Below, piece after piece: positions 1 to 7,511 of a stretch of 39,496 nucleotides of DNA (within the stretch, counting starts at the first letter, position 1; each line of letters opens with the position of its first letter). The notes under the pieces were generated by a model. It had not been told where the DNA came from. It saw only the letters and a list, made by a program, of their open reading frames with translations, and made no database searches. The translations under genes were made by a program, and so were the position numbers. Origin of the DNA: JAEKLB01 sp050249235 (GTDB lineage Bacteria; Actinomycetota; Acidimicrobiia; Acidimicrobiales; CADCSY01). The stretch covers positions 1-39,496 of the forward strand of contig JBFWQW010000014.1 of NCBI GenBank assembly GCA_050249235.1. Direction: 5' to 3'.

Positions 1-19
1 GACGAGAGAGGGGCTGCAG

Positions 20-466
20 GTGCCGGAACCCCAGAACATGACGGCCGTGTACCACCTGGGACAGGGAGTGCTCCACCTCGAGCTCGTCGGTGACGTCACC
101 GAGGCCACGGCCGATGCACTACGCGCCCACCTCGACTCCCTGACCCGGGCCGTCTCCGACGGTACGACGCGCGTCGTGATCGACCTGCGGCGCGTGGACC
201 GGTTCAACCACATCGGCGTCCCGATCATCGCCGAGCTCGAAAGCCGCCTGCTCGCCGGCGGCCTCCGGATCTCCGTGGAGGGACGTCCGCAACAGGAGGC
301 GGCTGGCGCGCCCTCGGCCCGCGACACCGCTCCGCCCGGGGTTGCGGCCCTGCCCGCAGCCTCCGCCGACGCCCTCGCCCCCGGCGCCCCGGGGACCGGC
401 GACGGGATCGCTGTCCTCCCGAAGGCGCCCGGCCCGGGCGGCCTCACCACGGAAGCAGGTCCTTGA
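20..466 (+). CDS. STAS-domain protein (anti-sigma factor antagonist type), apparently truncated
   Basis: The first ~90 residues read as a STAS domain: a beta strand (GVLHLELVGDV), a helix, then VVIDLRRVDRFNHIGVPII, the position where anti-anti-sigma factors carry the D-S-S/T-G phosphorylation loop. Here the loop is FNHIG, so the usual phosphorylatable Ser/Thr is absent. Known STAS proteins bind anti-sigma kinases in the cytoplasm, and that role is inferred. The GTG start at 20 follows a purine-rich stretch (GAGAGAGGGG) at about 3-12. After residue ~92 the protein turns into Ala/Pro/Gly-rich sequence with no resemblance to STAS and stops at 464-466. A segment resembling the missing STAS C-terminus lies further on in the same frame (548-658), so this copy is probably interrupted. 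The STAS call is fairly firm; whether the product is functional is unclear. Confidence 0.6.
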   Translation: MPEPQNMTAVYHLGQGVLHLELVGDVTEATADALRAHLDSLTRAVSDGTTRVVIDLRRVDRFNHIGVPIIAELESRLLAGGLRISVEGRPQQEAAGAPSARDTAPPGVAALPAASADALAPGAPGTGDGIAVLPKAPGPGGLTTEAGP

Positions 467-547
467 CGGCACGCCGGCGGCCTTCCACGGCCGAGGCGCC
501 AGGTGTCGAGGAGGCACCACGGCTCCCCCGGCGCGAAGGCGGCGCAG

Positions 548-658
548 GGCTTTGTCGGCCTGCTCCCCGACGCCCTCGCCGAGCCGATGATGGAGCGCTT
601 GGGCATCGACCGCCTCGGAGCGCTGCTTGCCGCCGACGAGTCCGCAAAGGAGGAGGCC
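548..658 (+). pseudogene. Detached STAS C-terminal segment
   Basis: In the same frame as the upstream STAS gene, but after its TGA at 464-466, the DNA encodes GFVGLLPDALAEPMMERLG followed by IDRLGALLAADES. This has the look of the last helix and strand of a STAS domain (family pattern: ..V.R.L.L.GLDRLL..). It has no good start of its own and runs into the ribosome binding site of the next small gene. I read it as the original 3' end of the STAS gene, cut off by about 250 bases of low-complexity sequence plus a stop. It could instead be chance coding-like DNA in a GC-rich region. Confidence 0.35.
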
Positions 659-659
659 C

Positions 660-809
660 ATGTCCATGTCTCTCCCGAACGACGACGTCCTCAAGCCGGG
701 CGCCGAGGTCGACGAGCTCCTCGACACGGTTGCCGAGCGGCCCGTGCAGGAGCCAGAGCAGGAAGAGCAGGAACCAATGCAGAAACCAGTCGAGCCAGCC
801 GTCGACTGA
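660..809 (+). CDS. Small acidic hypothetical protein (49 aa)
   Basis: A short gene with a strong ribosome binding site (AAAGGAGGAGG at 646-656) ahead of ATG 660; a second in-frame ATG at 666 is also possible. The product is hydrophilic and acidic, with a C-terminal half rich in Glu, Gln and Pro (EPEQEEQEPMQKPVEP). There is no signal peptide or membrane segment. I do not recognise a family. A 12-bp-stem hairpin at 877-908 closes the unit, which supports a real transcript. It may be cotranscribed with the STAS gene. Confidence 0.5.
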   Translation: MSMSLPNDDVLKPGAEVDELLDTVAERPVQEPEQEEQEPMQKPVEPAVD

Positions 810-876
810 CCGACGAAGGGACGAGGGTCGGGCCGCCCGCGCGGAACGACGGGCTCGGTCTGAACCCGTCGCTCCT

Positions 877-908
877 CGCAGGGCGAGGCTCTAGAACCTC
901 GCCCTGCG
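877..908. terminator. Perfect hairpin, likely bidirectional terminator
   Basis: A perfect 12-bp stem (877-888 with 897-908) encloses the 8-base loop CTCTAGAA. It lies between two convergent genes, the small acidic gene ending at 809 and the GAF-ANTAR gene ending at 928, so it could serve both. There is no T-tract, as is common for actinobacterial terminators. Confidence 0.75.
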
Positions 909-927
909 TCCTATCGACCCGGGGACC

Positions 928-1638
928 TCACGTGGCTCGGCGAGGCTGCCGATCGGCGATCTCGTGCGCGATGTCCCGCAGCTTCCGGTTCTCGGCCTGG
1001 GACTGCTCCCGGAGCAGCTCGAAGGCTCGCTCGGCGTCGCAACCCATCGTCGCCATGAGGACGCCCTTGGCCTGCTCGATCACCGCCCGGCTCGCCATGG
1101 CCTCGTTCAGCTGCTCGGACATCTCGAACGCCTGCCAGTAGGCGGAGGCGTTGGCCAACACGATGGCGGCGGCCGCCGCCAGCTGGACGCCCCGCTGGTG
1201 GTCTTCGTCGGTGAACCCACGGGGCCGGCGGGAGTACAGGTTGAGGGCGCCGATCGCCGACCGCTCACCGGCCGCCAGCGGGAAGGAGAGCGTGCTGTGC
1301 ACGCCGTGGCGCAGCGCCAGCTCGGCGAACTCGGGATACGCAGGGGCGGCAGCCAGGTCCGGCACGTACACCACCCGGCTCTCCCGCCACGCGTCCAGGC
1401 ACGGGCCGCGGCCGCTCTCGTACTGGGCGGCGTCGATGTTGGGCGACGTGTCGTCGGTGTACACGGTGGTCGCCGGCCTGCCGTCGGGTCCCGGTGTCGT
1501 CAGCCCGGCCACCTCGGCCCCAGGAACGGCCTTCACCGCGATCGTGGCCACCCGCCGCAAGGTGTCGCCGAGGCTCAACTCGGACACCAAGAAGCGCGAC
1601 AGAGCCACCAGGGCGTCGGAGCCGGCATCGCTGGACAT
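928..1638 (-). CDS. GAF and ANTAR domain protein (RNA-binding antiterminator type)
   Basis: This 236-residue protein has a GAF sensor domain (about residues 10-160, with GRGPCLDAWRESRVVYVPDL and the ending GALNLYSRRPRGFTDEDHQ). A C-terminal ANTAR domain follows (about 180-232, with AVIEQAKGVLMATMGCDAE and AFELLREQSQ). ANTAR domains bind paired hairpins in nascent RNA and prevent termination; GAF domains bind small ligands or sense redox state. The ligand cannot be read from sequence. I place the start at ATG 1636-1638 because the upstream extension would need a TTG start and is unlike the family. No clear ribosome binding site precedes it; a TAGGTC hexamer 7 bases upstream suggests a possible leaderless start. 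This is a standalone one-component design widespread in actinobacteria. Confidence 0.9.
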   Translation of the reverse strand: MSSDAGSDALVALSRFLVSELSLGDTLRRVATIAVKAVPGAEVAGLTTPGPDGRPATTVYTDDTSPNIDAAQYESGRGPCLDAWRESRVVYVPDLAAAPAYPEFAELALRHGVHSTLSFPLAAGERSAIGALNLYSRRPRGFTDEDHQRGVQLAAAAAIVLANASAYWQAFEMSEQLNEAMASRAVIEQAKGVLMATMGCDAERAFELLREQSQAENRKLRDIAHEIADRQPRRAT

Positions 1639-1908
1639 GGGGAACGACCTACCGATCGGCGGCGGGCCATCCCTACGTCTCAAGGACAACGGCGTCGCAG
1701 CCGACCCTACCCGACGAACCCGCCGGGGTCCACCGGGCGCCTCCCGACAGGCTCGGGCGCCGGAGCGCCGCGCCGGGCGGGCCGCGACCCGTGGTCCACG
1801 ACCGGCGGACCGGCTCGCTCACCGCGCACCTGGAACACGCCGGCTCGGCTGCGAGGTCACCCTGGCCCTGTGCGTTCACGAACCGGGGGCCCCGGGCAGG
1901 TCCAGCCC

Positions 1909-2145
1909 ATGGGAAGAGAAGACGTGACCCGGTCGACCGCCGCGTTCCCGGGAGGCGAGGGTCAGCCCGGCATGGACCCCGGGGACGAGCAGGTCGAGTC
2001 GGAGCCCCTCGACCTCGACGAGGGCCCGGACGAGGTCATCCAGCAGCAGAACGCCGGACCCGGGATCGAGCTCGGCGGCGGCGAGTTCCCCGATCGCGGG
2101 ACGCCGGCCCGGCCGCCGGCGCCCGGTGCCGCACGCGACGACTGA
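1909..2145 (+). CDS. Small acidic hypothetical protein (about 78 aa)
   Basis: The reading frame has strongly G/C-biased third positions and encodes a hydrophilic, acidic protein with a core rich in Asp and Glu (EQVESEPLDLDEGPDEVIQQ) and a Pro/Gly/Ala tail. There is no membrane segment, signal peptide or domain I recognise. The start is uncertain: ATG 1909 is used here, but GTG 1924 follows a purine-rich GGAAGAGAAG and would give 73 residues. It is convergent with the cupin gene, whose stop codon lies in a shared hairpin region. It resembles the acidic protein at 660-809 only in composition. Confidence 0.5.
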   Translation: MGREDVTRSTAAFPGGEGQPGMDPGDEQVESEPLDLDEGPDEVIQQQNAGPGIELGGGEFPDRGTPARPPAPGAARDD

Positions 2146-2199
2146 CCGGGCCTCGTCGCGGGGCGCGGCGGGCCGGCGACGCCCGGGCGCCGTCGGTCA
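2143..2199. terminator. Long inverted repeat between convergent genes
   Basis: CTGACCG (about 2143-2149) pairs with CGGTCAG (about 2193-2199), and the interior contains the palindromic core CGCCCGGGCG, so a branched GC hairpin can form. It spans the stop codons of the acidic protein gene (+) and the cupin gene (-), which suits a shared terminator. Confidence 0.45.
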
Positions 2200-2562
2200 G
2201 CGGGCCTGCATCGCGGCCTGGATGGCCGCGTTCGTCGCGCCGACCTCGTCGGTGGGGCTGAACATCAGGAACTCGGTGCCGGCCGTGATCTCGGGCACGT
2301 GACCGGGGGCCATGTAGTACTGGTCGCCGGCGTCGATGACCTCGTCGTGGTCCTCGTAGTGGACGATCACCCGCCCCTTCAGCAGCGTCCCCCAGTGCGG
2401 GCACTGGCAACGCCCACCCGGCAGGGAGGCGTAGGTCTCGGCCATGTCCATGTCCTCGCGGAACGTCACCAGGTCGACGGTGTAGGGACCGAGCTCGGTG
2501 GTGCGCTCGACCACCGGGCCGTGATCGGTCTCGGGCATCGAGTCAGGCGTGGCTCTCGGCAT
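2197..2562 (-). CDS. Small cupin-fold protein
   Basis: This 121-residue single-domain protein looks like a cupin: GGRCQCPHWGTLLKGRVIV (about residues 49-67), then EVIDAGDQYYMAPGHVPEI, the typical beta-barrel pattern of glycines, a G-D turn and a second motif ending in a conserved Pro-Gly-His. His residues in CPHWG and PGHVPE could hold a metal, but the first motif lacks the full HxH pair, so metal binding is uncertain. ATG 2560-2562 has a good ribosome binding site (GGAGGACACC). It is divergent from the HD/LuxR regulator at 2657, with 94 bases between them, so the two may share control. The substrate is unknown; such cupins are often annotated simply as cupin domain protein. Confidence 0.75.
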   Translation of the reverse strand: MPRATPDSMPETDHGPVVERTTELGPYTVDLVTFREDMDMAETYASLPGGRCQCPHWGTLLKGRVIVHYEDHDEVIDAGDQYYMAPGHVPEITAGTEFLMFSPTDEVGATNAAIQAAMQAR

Positions 2563-2619
2563 GGTGTCCTCCGTCGCTGTCGATGCCTGCAACGTACGAA
2601 CCGAGGGGTCGGCGGTCAT

Positions 2620-2656
2620 GGGGCGATCACCCCCTCTTCGGTCGTAGCCTCCGGCC
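2620..2656 (+). promoter_or_regulatory. Putative operator palindrome and leaderless promoter of the HD/LuxR gene
   Basis: GGGG-CGATCA-CCCC forms an inverted repeat at 2620-2633 in the 94-base divergent region. A TAGCCT hexamer (2645-2650) fits the actinobacterial -10 pattern TAnnnT and lies exactly six bases before GTG 2657, with no ribosome binding site between. This implies transcription starting at or next to the start codon. Confidence 0.45.
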
Positions 2657-4219
2657 GTGGACCCCCCGCCGGAGGTCGAACCGGTACGGCTGGCCGAGAT
2701 CGTCGCCGCTCTCTCGCTCGGCATCGACCTCGGGTTCGGGCAGCCGATGGAGCACGTCCTGCGCCAGTGCCGCATCGCGCTGCGGATCGGTGAGCTCGTC
2801 GGCGCCGATGAGCGGGCCCGGTCGGCCGTCTACTACTCCGCGCTGCTGGTGAACGTCGGCTGCCACACCGACGCCCACGAGCAGGCCCGCTGGTTCGGCG
2901 ACGACATCGCCATGCGGTCCACCAAGTACGACGCGGAGATGTTCAGCGCCGCCGACCTGCTGAGCATGGTCCGGATGCTCGGCTCGGGTGGCACGCCGCT
3001 GCACCGGCTGCGAGTCGGGTTCGACTTCGCCCTGGCGGGCCGCAAGGAGCTCGACGGCATGATCACCCGCCACGCCGAGCTGGCCCGGGCGCTGGGTGCC
3101 GAGCTCGGACTGGCCGACGAGGTGCTGGCCGCCCTCGGGAGCTCCTACGAGCGTTGGGACGGCAAGGGGTTCCCGGGGGAGCTGTCCGGCGAGGAGATCC
3201 CCGACGCGTCCCGGATCGTCCACCTGGCCGAGTTCCTCGAGGTGGCCCACCGCACCGGCGGCGTCGGGGCCGCGCTCGCCCTCGCCCGGCGGCGGGCCGG
3301 CACCCAGTTCGACCCGGGGCTCGTCGAGGTGCTGGTCGCGGACGCCGAGAAGGTGTTCGGCGACCTCGACGACGTCGCCTCCTGGGATGCCGTGATCGAC
3401 GGCGAGCCCGGCCTGACCCGGACGCTCACCCGGGCCGAGTGCGACGACGCGCTCGCCGCCATCGGTCGCTTCGTCGACCTGAAGTCGCCCTACACCCTCG
3501 GTCACTCCGCCGCGGTGGCCGCGCTGGCGTCGGGGGCGGCTGCGGAGCTCGACCTGTCCGGCGAGGACGTGCGGCTCGTGCACCGCGCCGGGCTGGTCGC
3601 CGGCTTCGGGCGGCTGGGGGTCTCGAACGCCATCTGGGACAAGCCCGGATGGCTGACCGCCGGCGAGTGGGAGCGGGTCCGCCTCCACCCCCACTACACG
3701 GAGCGGATGCTGCACCGGTCGGCCGCGCTGGCGCCTGTCGGTCACCTCGCCGGCCAGATCCGGGAGCGGCTCGACGGGTCGGGCCATCCACGCGGCCTCG
3801 ACGGTTCGGCGATCGGTCGGCCGAGCCGGGTCCTCGCCGCCGCCGACGCCTACCAGTCGATGCGCGAGCCACGCCCGCATCGCCCGGCCCTCCCGGACGG
3901 GGAGGCGACGCAGGCGCTGCACGCCGAGGTGCGGGCCGGACGGCTCGACGCCGCGGCCGTGGATGCCGTGCTCACCACGGCGGGCCAGCCGGTCGGCCGG
4001 CGGCGCCAGGGTCCCGCCGGTCTCACGGGCCGGGAGGTCGAGGTGCTCCAGTGCCTGGCCCGGGGTCTCTCCAACCGGGAGATCGCCAGGCGCCTGGTGA
4101 TCAGCCCCAAGACGGTGAGCAACCACGTCGAGCACGTGTACACGAAAATCGGCACCACCAACCGGGCTGGCGCCAGCCTCTACGCCATGCGCCAGGGTCT
4201 GCTCCCCGAGCGCTCCTGA
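2657..4219 (+). CDS. Two-part HD-domain protein fused to LuxR DNA-binding domain
   Basis: This 520-residue regulator has three parts. The N-terminal half contains an HD-like helical domain with LLVNVGCHTDAHEQARWFGD and WDGKGFPGEL. The middle is an HD-GYP-like domain (HSAAVA, then LVAGFGRLGV, then RLDGSGHPRGL). The C-terminus is a LuxR helix-turn-helix (about residues 455-515, LTGREVEVLQCLARGLSNRE and KTVSNHVEHVYTKIG). In active HD-GYP phosphodiesterases the middle motif would read LLHDIGK; here it is VAGFGR, so both metal-binding His and Asp are lost. I therefore expect a binding or sensing role rather than cyclic-di-GMP hydrolysis. The same domain order is known in actinobacterial regulators usually annotated as HD domain phosphohydrolase with LuxR HTH. 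The GTG start has no ribosome binding site, and a leaderless promoter fits it. Confidence 0.85.
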   Translation: MDPPPEVEPVRLAEIVAALSLGIDLGFGQPMEHVLRQCRIALRIGELVGADERARSAVYYSALLVNVGCHTDAHEQARWFGDDIAMRSTKYDAEMFSAADLLSMVRMLGSGGTPLHRLRVGFDFALAGRKELDGMITRHAELARALGAELGLADEVLAALGSSYERWDGKGFPGELSGEEIPDASRIVHLAEFLEVAHRTGGVGAALALARRRAGTQFDPGLVEVLVADAEKVFGDLDDVASWDAVIDGEPGLTRTLTRAECDDALAAIGRFVDLKSPYTLGHSAAVAALASGAAAELDLSGEDVRLVHRAGLVAGFGRLGVSNAIWDKPGWLTAGEWERVRLHPHYTERMLHRSAALAPVGHLAGQIRERLDGSGHPRGLDGSAIGRPSRVLAAADAYQSMREPRPHRPALPDGEATQALHAEVRAGRLDAAAVDAVLTTAGQPVGRRRQGPAGLTGREVEVLQCLARGLSNREIARRLVISPKTVSNHVEHVYTKIGTTNRAGASLYAMRQGLLPERS

Positions 4220-4269
4220 CCTGACGGGTCGCGGTCGTACCGCTCGGTCGACGAGGTCCCGGGCCGTGC

Positions 4270-5229
4270 CTACGGGGCGGCCCGCTCCTCGCACCACTCG
4301 AAGAGGCGGGCTGCCTCGGCGGCTTCGTCCGACCGGCGGGTCCAGGGCACCTTGTGGGCCGACCGACGCCGCCGGTCGAGCCAGAGGTCGCCGCTCGTCG
4401 CCGAGCCGGCCCCCCCGGCGGCCAGCCACACCATCGTGTCCGCGCCTTCGGCCGGTGTCCGCAACAAGGGCCGGAGGAGCCGGTGGAACCGGGGCAGGGA
4501 GCTCGCCAGGCCCGGCGTGTCCGCCCACCCTGGGTGCATGGCGTGGATGCCGATGCCGCGGGTCGCCAGACCCGGGGCCCAGTGGCGCACCAGTGCCACC
4601 TGGGCCCGCTTCGCCCTCGAGTAGGCCGTCGCCCCGTCGAACGTCGCGGCCGGCATCTCGAGATCCTCGACGGAGAGCCGCTGGAGGTACATCCCACCGG
4701 AGCTGACCAAGACGACGCGCCCCGCCGTCGAAGCCTCGAGCTGGGTCAGCAGCAGCCGGGTGAGGAGGAACGGGGCGACCAGGTGGGTCTGCACCGTACG
4801 CTCGATCCCGTCGACGCTCAGCCGATGGTCGGCCACGAGCGAGCCGGCGTTGTGCACCAGCGCGTCCAGCCGGCCGTGGGCGCCGGCGAACCGCGCCGCG
4901 AACGACCGCACCTCCGACAGGTCGTTCAGGTCGGCGACGTCGCCGTGCACGTCGTCGTTACCGGATGCCGAGCGGACCCTGGTGACGGCCGCCGCCACCC
5001 GGCCGGCATCGCGGCCGAGCAGCCGCACCCCCGCCCCCAGCCGGGCCAGCTCGATCGACGCCGTCTCGCCCAGCCCCGACGTCGCGCCGGTCACCAGCAC
5101 GACCCGACCGTCGAGCGCCGGCAGCGCCGACCAGTGGAAGATCCTCGACCGCAGGCGCGGGCCGATGCGGGAGAACGACGGGACCACGGTCGCCTCGAGG
5201 ACCGCGTCGAGCGCCCCGGCGAGCGTCAA
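4270..5229 (-). CDS. SDR-family oxidoreductase (DHRS12-like)
   Basis: This 319-residue short-chain dehydrogenase/reductase has the Rossmann motif VLVTGATSGLGE at about residues 44-55, the NAG motif (VHNAG) and an active-site region with a serine in VLVSSGG and the YSRAK catalytic Tyr/Lys pair. The N-terminal ~40 residues (ATVVPSFSRIGPRLRSRIF) match the extension typical of DHRS12-like SDRs. This supports the unusual TTG start at 5229, which overlaps the stop of the SRPBCC gene (TTGA). It is the last gene of the five-gene overlapping lipid-modification operon. The substrate is unknown; reduction or oxidation of a modified fatty acyl or lipid group is an inference from the neighbours. It is convergent with the regulator ending at 4219. 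Confidence 0.88.
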   Translation of the reverse strand: MTLAGALDAVLEATVVPSFSRIGPRLRSRIFHWSALPALDGRVVLVTGATSGLGETASIELARLGAGVRLLGRDAGRVAAAVTRVRSASGNDDVHGDVADLNDLSEVRSFAARFAGAHGRLDALVHNAGSLVADHRLSVDGIERTVQTHLVAPFLLTRLLLTQLEASTAGRVVLVSSGGMYLQRLSVEDLEMPAATFDGATAYSRAKRAQVALVRHWAPGLATRGIGIHAMHPGWADTPGLASSLPRFHRLLRPLLRTPAEGADTMVWLAAGGAGSATSGDLWLDRRRRSAHKVPWTRRSDEAAEAARLFEWCEERAAP

Positions 5230-5657
5230 GGCCGGAGGGCGACCCGCAGGCCGGCGGCGGCCCGGTCGGCCATGCGGCGGAACACGAGCGTGAGGAGCGG
5301 GTCGAGCAGCCGGGCGACGCCCTTCAGCGCCAGGTCGGCGTCGTAGGTCACCGTCGAGCCACCCGCGGCCGGCTCGACGGTGATCGTGTCGACCCCGGTC
5401 AGCCGCTGGCTCTCGGCCCGCAGGACGACCCGCCGGGCCGGCTCGAGCGCGACGATCTCGTACTCGAGCGGCACGTCACGCCCGTTGGCCCGGGACACGA
5501 TGAGGAAGCGCGATCCCACCGCGACCGGGCCCTCGTCGAGGCGGCGGGCCTCCACGACGCTCGGGTCCCACGTCGCCGCCGACGTGAAGTCGGCGAGGTA
5601 GGCCAGGGCGGCGTCCGGGGTCAGGGTCGACGCGACGGTCGTCCGGTAGTGGGCCAT
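5226..5657 (-). CDS. SRPBCC (polyketide cyclase/lipid-binding fold) protein
   Basis: This 143-residue protein has the SRPBCC fold signature: an N-terminal strand with a hydrophobic-ligand helix (TPDAALAYLADFTSAATWDP), alternating beta strands (VPLEYEIVALEPARRVVLRA) and a long C-terminal helix. Such proteins bind hydrophobic ligands in a closed cavity. ATG 5655-5657 lies inside the 3' end of the Cfa-like gene (37-base overlap), and its stop overlaps the SDR start by four bases, so all three are probably translated together. I infer that it carries or shields the lipid intermediate. No catalytic residues can be assigned. Confidence 0.82.
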   Translation of the reverse strand: MAHYRTTVASTLTPDAALAYLADFTSAATWDPSVVEARRLDEGPVAVGSRFLIVSRANGRDVPLEYEIVALEPARRVVLRAESQRLTGVDTITVEPAAGGSTVTYDADLALKGVARLLDPLLTLVFRRMADRAAAGLRVALRP

Positions 5658-6832
5658 CCATCCTCCTCTGCGTCGAGCACGACGTGCACCGTGTCGCAGT
5701 GCCCGGATCGGAACGCGGCGGTGCAATACCCCAGGTAGAGATCCCAGATCCGCTGGAATCGCTCGTCGAAGCCGAGCCGGCGCAGCTCACCCCGGGCGGC
5801 GCCGACGTTGGCGGACCACCGGGCCAGCGTCTCGGGGTAGTGGTGCCCGATCGAGTGCACCTCGACCGGGCGGAGCCGGCCGGTGCGGCCCGCGTCCCGG
5901 ACGATCGAGCCGACCGACGGGAGGCAGCCGCCCGGGAACACGAACGCCTTGATGAAGTCCTGGCTGCGCTTGGCCCGATCAGCGGAGCGGTCGTCGATGA
6001 CGATGGCCTGCAGGACGGCCCGCCCCCCCGGGCGCGTCGCCCCGGCCACGGCGTCGAAGAAGCGGGCGTGGTCGCGCCAGTCGACGGCCTCGATCATCTC
6101 GACCGACACGACCTTGTCGAACGACCCGGCGATGTCCCGGTAGTCGCGGTCGAGCACCGTCACCCGATCGGCCAACCCCTCCTCGGCCACCAGCTTGGAC
6201 GCGTAGGCGTGCTGCTCGGCCGAGATCGTGGTGGTCGTCACCCGGCAGCCCGTCCGGCGAGCGGCGTGGACCGCGAACCCACCCCAGCCGGTGCCGATCT
6301 CGAGGAGGTGGTCGTCGCTCCCGAGGTCGAGGAGGTCGCACAGCCGGTCGAACTTGGCGAGCTGCGCCTCCTCCAGGGTGCGACGCCCGGCGTCGTCGAA
6401 GATGGCGCACGAGTAGGCCATGGTCGGGTCGAGCATCAGCTCGAACAGCTCGTTGGAGAGGTCGTAGTGGGCGGCGACGTTCCGGCGGTCGACCGCGGCA
6501 CCGCGGCTGCGGGTCGGGAGCCGGTCGCGCAGCGGCGCGACCCGCCGCGCCACGCCGTCGAGGCGGCGGCGGATCGGCAGCGAAGCCCCGAGGAGCAGCT
6601 CGACCAGGCTCGCCGGGTCGTCGACGTCGAACCAGCCGGCGGCGTAGGCCTCGCCGAGGCCGACCGACCTGCGACGCACGATCGCCGCCCAGGCCCGCGG
6701 GTCGTGGACGGTGACGACGGCCGAGGGGCCGGCGCCCGAGCCGAACCTCGTGGCTCGACCGTCCTCGACGACCGTCAGACGTCCCTCACAGAACCTGGTC
6801 AGCGCGGCGCGTGCGATCGTGCGCGTCAGCAC
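5621..6832 (-). CDS. Cfa-like SAM-dependent fatty-acid methyltransferase
   Basis: This ~403-residue protein belongs to the cyclopropane-fatty-acid synthase family. It has the lipid-binding N-terminal region, the entry motif NVAAHYDLSNELFELMLD, YSCAIFDD, the SAM-binding loop LLEIGTGWGGFAV and the motif VVSVEMIEAV. In classical Cfa enzymes a later strand reads LHTIG and its His helps hold the catalytic bicarbonate; here that strand reads LQAIVIDD. The reaction may therefore be methyl transfer to an activated or oxidised acyl chain rather than plain cyclopropanation. GTG 6830-6832 is chosen over the in-frame GTG at 6845-6847 because AAGGAGGA lies just upstream of it. The gene starts 47 bases inside the DUF1365 gene. 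It acts at the membrane on phospholipid acyl chains by family knowledge. Confidence 0.88.
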   Translation of the reverse strand: MLTRTIARAALTRFCEGRLTVVEDGRATRFGSGAGPSAVVTVHDPRAWAAIVRRRSVGLGEAYAAGWFDVDDPASLVELLLGASLPIRRRLDGVARRVAPLRDRLPTRSRGAAVDRRNVAAHYDLSNELFELMLDPTMAYSCAIFDDAGRRTLEEAQLAKFDRLCDLLDLGSDDHLLEIGTGWGGFAVHAARRTGCRVTTTTISAEQHAYASKLVAEEGLADRVTVLDRDYRDIAGSFDKVVSVEMIEAVDWRDHARFFDAVAGATRPGGRAVLQAIVIDDRSADRAKRSQDFIKAFVFPGGCLPSVGSIVRDAGRTGRLRPVEVHSIGHHYPETLARWSANVGAARGELRRLGFDERFQRIWDLYLGYCTAAFRSGHCDTVHVVLDAEEDGWPTTGRPSRRP

Positions 6833-7511
6833 GGGGTCCTCCTTCACGGTCCGGGTGGGGATGGAACGTCGCGCCCTTGCGCCAGAGGCGCAGGGCGTGG
6901 GTGTGGATGCCCGCCGACACCCGTGCGGTCAGCATGGGGTGACGCCACAGCACCCGACCGAGGGCGGCGCGGCTGATCTCGTGCCGCTGCAGGCGGAGGG
7001 CGGCAGAGAACACGCGCCGGTCGCCCTCGGTGGCGTCGATCGCCAGGCGCAGCTGCTCGCCGGGAGGGTCGTAGGTGATCGTGTAGCGCTGGTCCATGCC
7101 GAAGAACGGCGAGACGTGGAGCGCCTTGTCCACCTCGTGGCGTCCGGGTGGGCCGAGCACGTACTCGTGCCGCTCCTTCCAGGGGGTGTTCGTCACCACC
7201 GCGACCGCCTGCTCCACGTCGCGGCCGTCGGCGCCGTAGCAGTAGTGGAGCGCGATCGGGTTGAACAGCCAGCCCCAGGTGCGGACATGGGCCAGGACCG
7301 CGACCCGGCCACCGCTCCACGGGATCTCGGGGTGGTCACGATGGCGCCACGACACGACGTTCGGCCGTTCCCGCGACCAGAGCGGGTGCAGCGCCATGAC
7401 CTCGTCGACCTCGTCCGGGTCGAGCAGCGGCATCGCGAGGCGCACGTGGAAGCGGTGGTCAGGCTCGAACCGGCGGTGGACGAGGGTGCCCTCGTAGATG
7501 GCGCTCCTCAC
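6786..7511 (-). CDS. DUF1365 family protein
   Basis: This 241-residue protein has recognisable DUF1365 motifs: the N-terminal AIYEGTLVHRRFEP, then VAVLAHVRTWGWLFNPIALH and YCYGADG, VVTNTPWKERHEYVL and a C-terminal run AALGRVLWRHPMLTARVS. The biochemical function of DUF1365 is not established, but it nearly always travels with a COG2907-type FAD oxidoreductase and a Cfa-like methyltransferase, exactly as here. GTG 7509-7511 overlaps the stop of the oxidoreductase gene (GTGA), and its own 3' end overlaps the methyltransferase start. This indicates translational coupling and a shared lipid-modification pathway. Confidence 0.9.
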   Translation of the reverse strand: MRSAIYEGTLVHRRFEPDHRFHVRLAMPLLDPDEVDEVMALHPLWSRERPNVVSWRHRDHPEIPWSGGRVAVLAHVRTWGWLFNPIALHYCYGADGRDVEQAVAVVTNTPWKERHEYVLGPPGRHEVDKALHVSPFFGMDQRYTITYDPPGEQLRLAIDATEGDRRVFSAALRLQRHEISRAALGRVLWRHPMLTARVSAGIHTHALRLWRKGATFHPHPDREGGPRADAHDRTRRADQVL

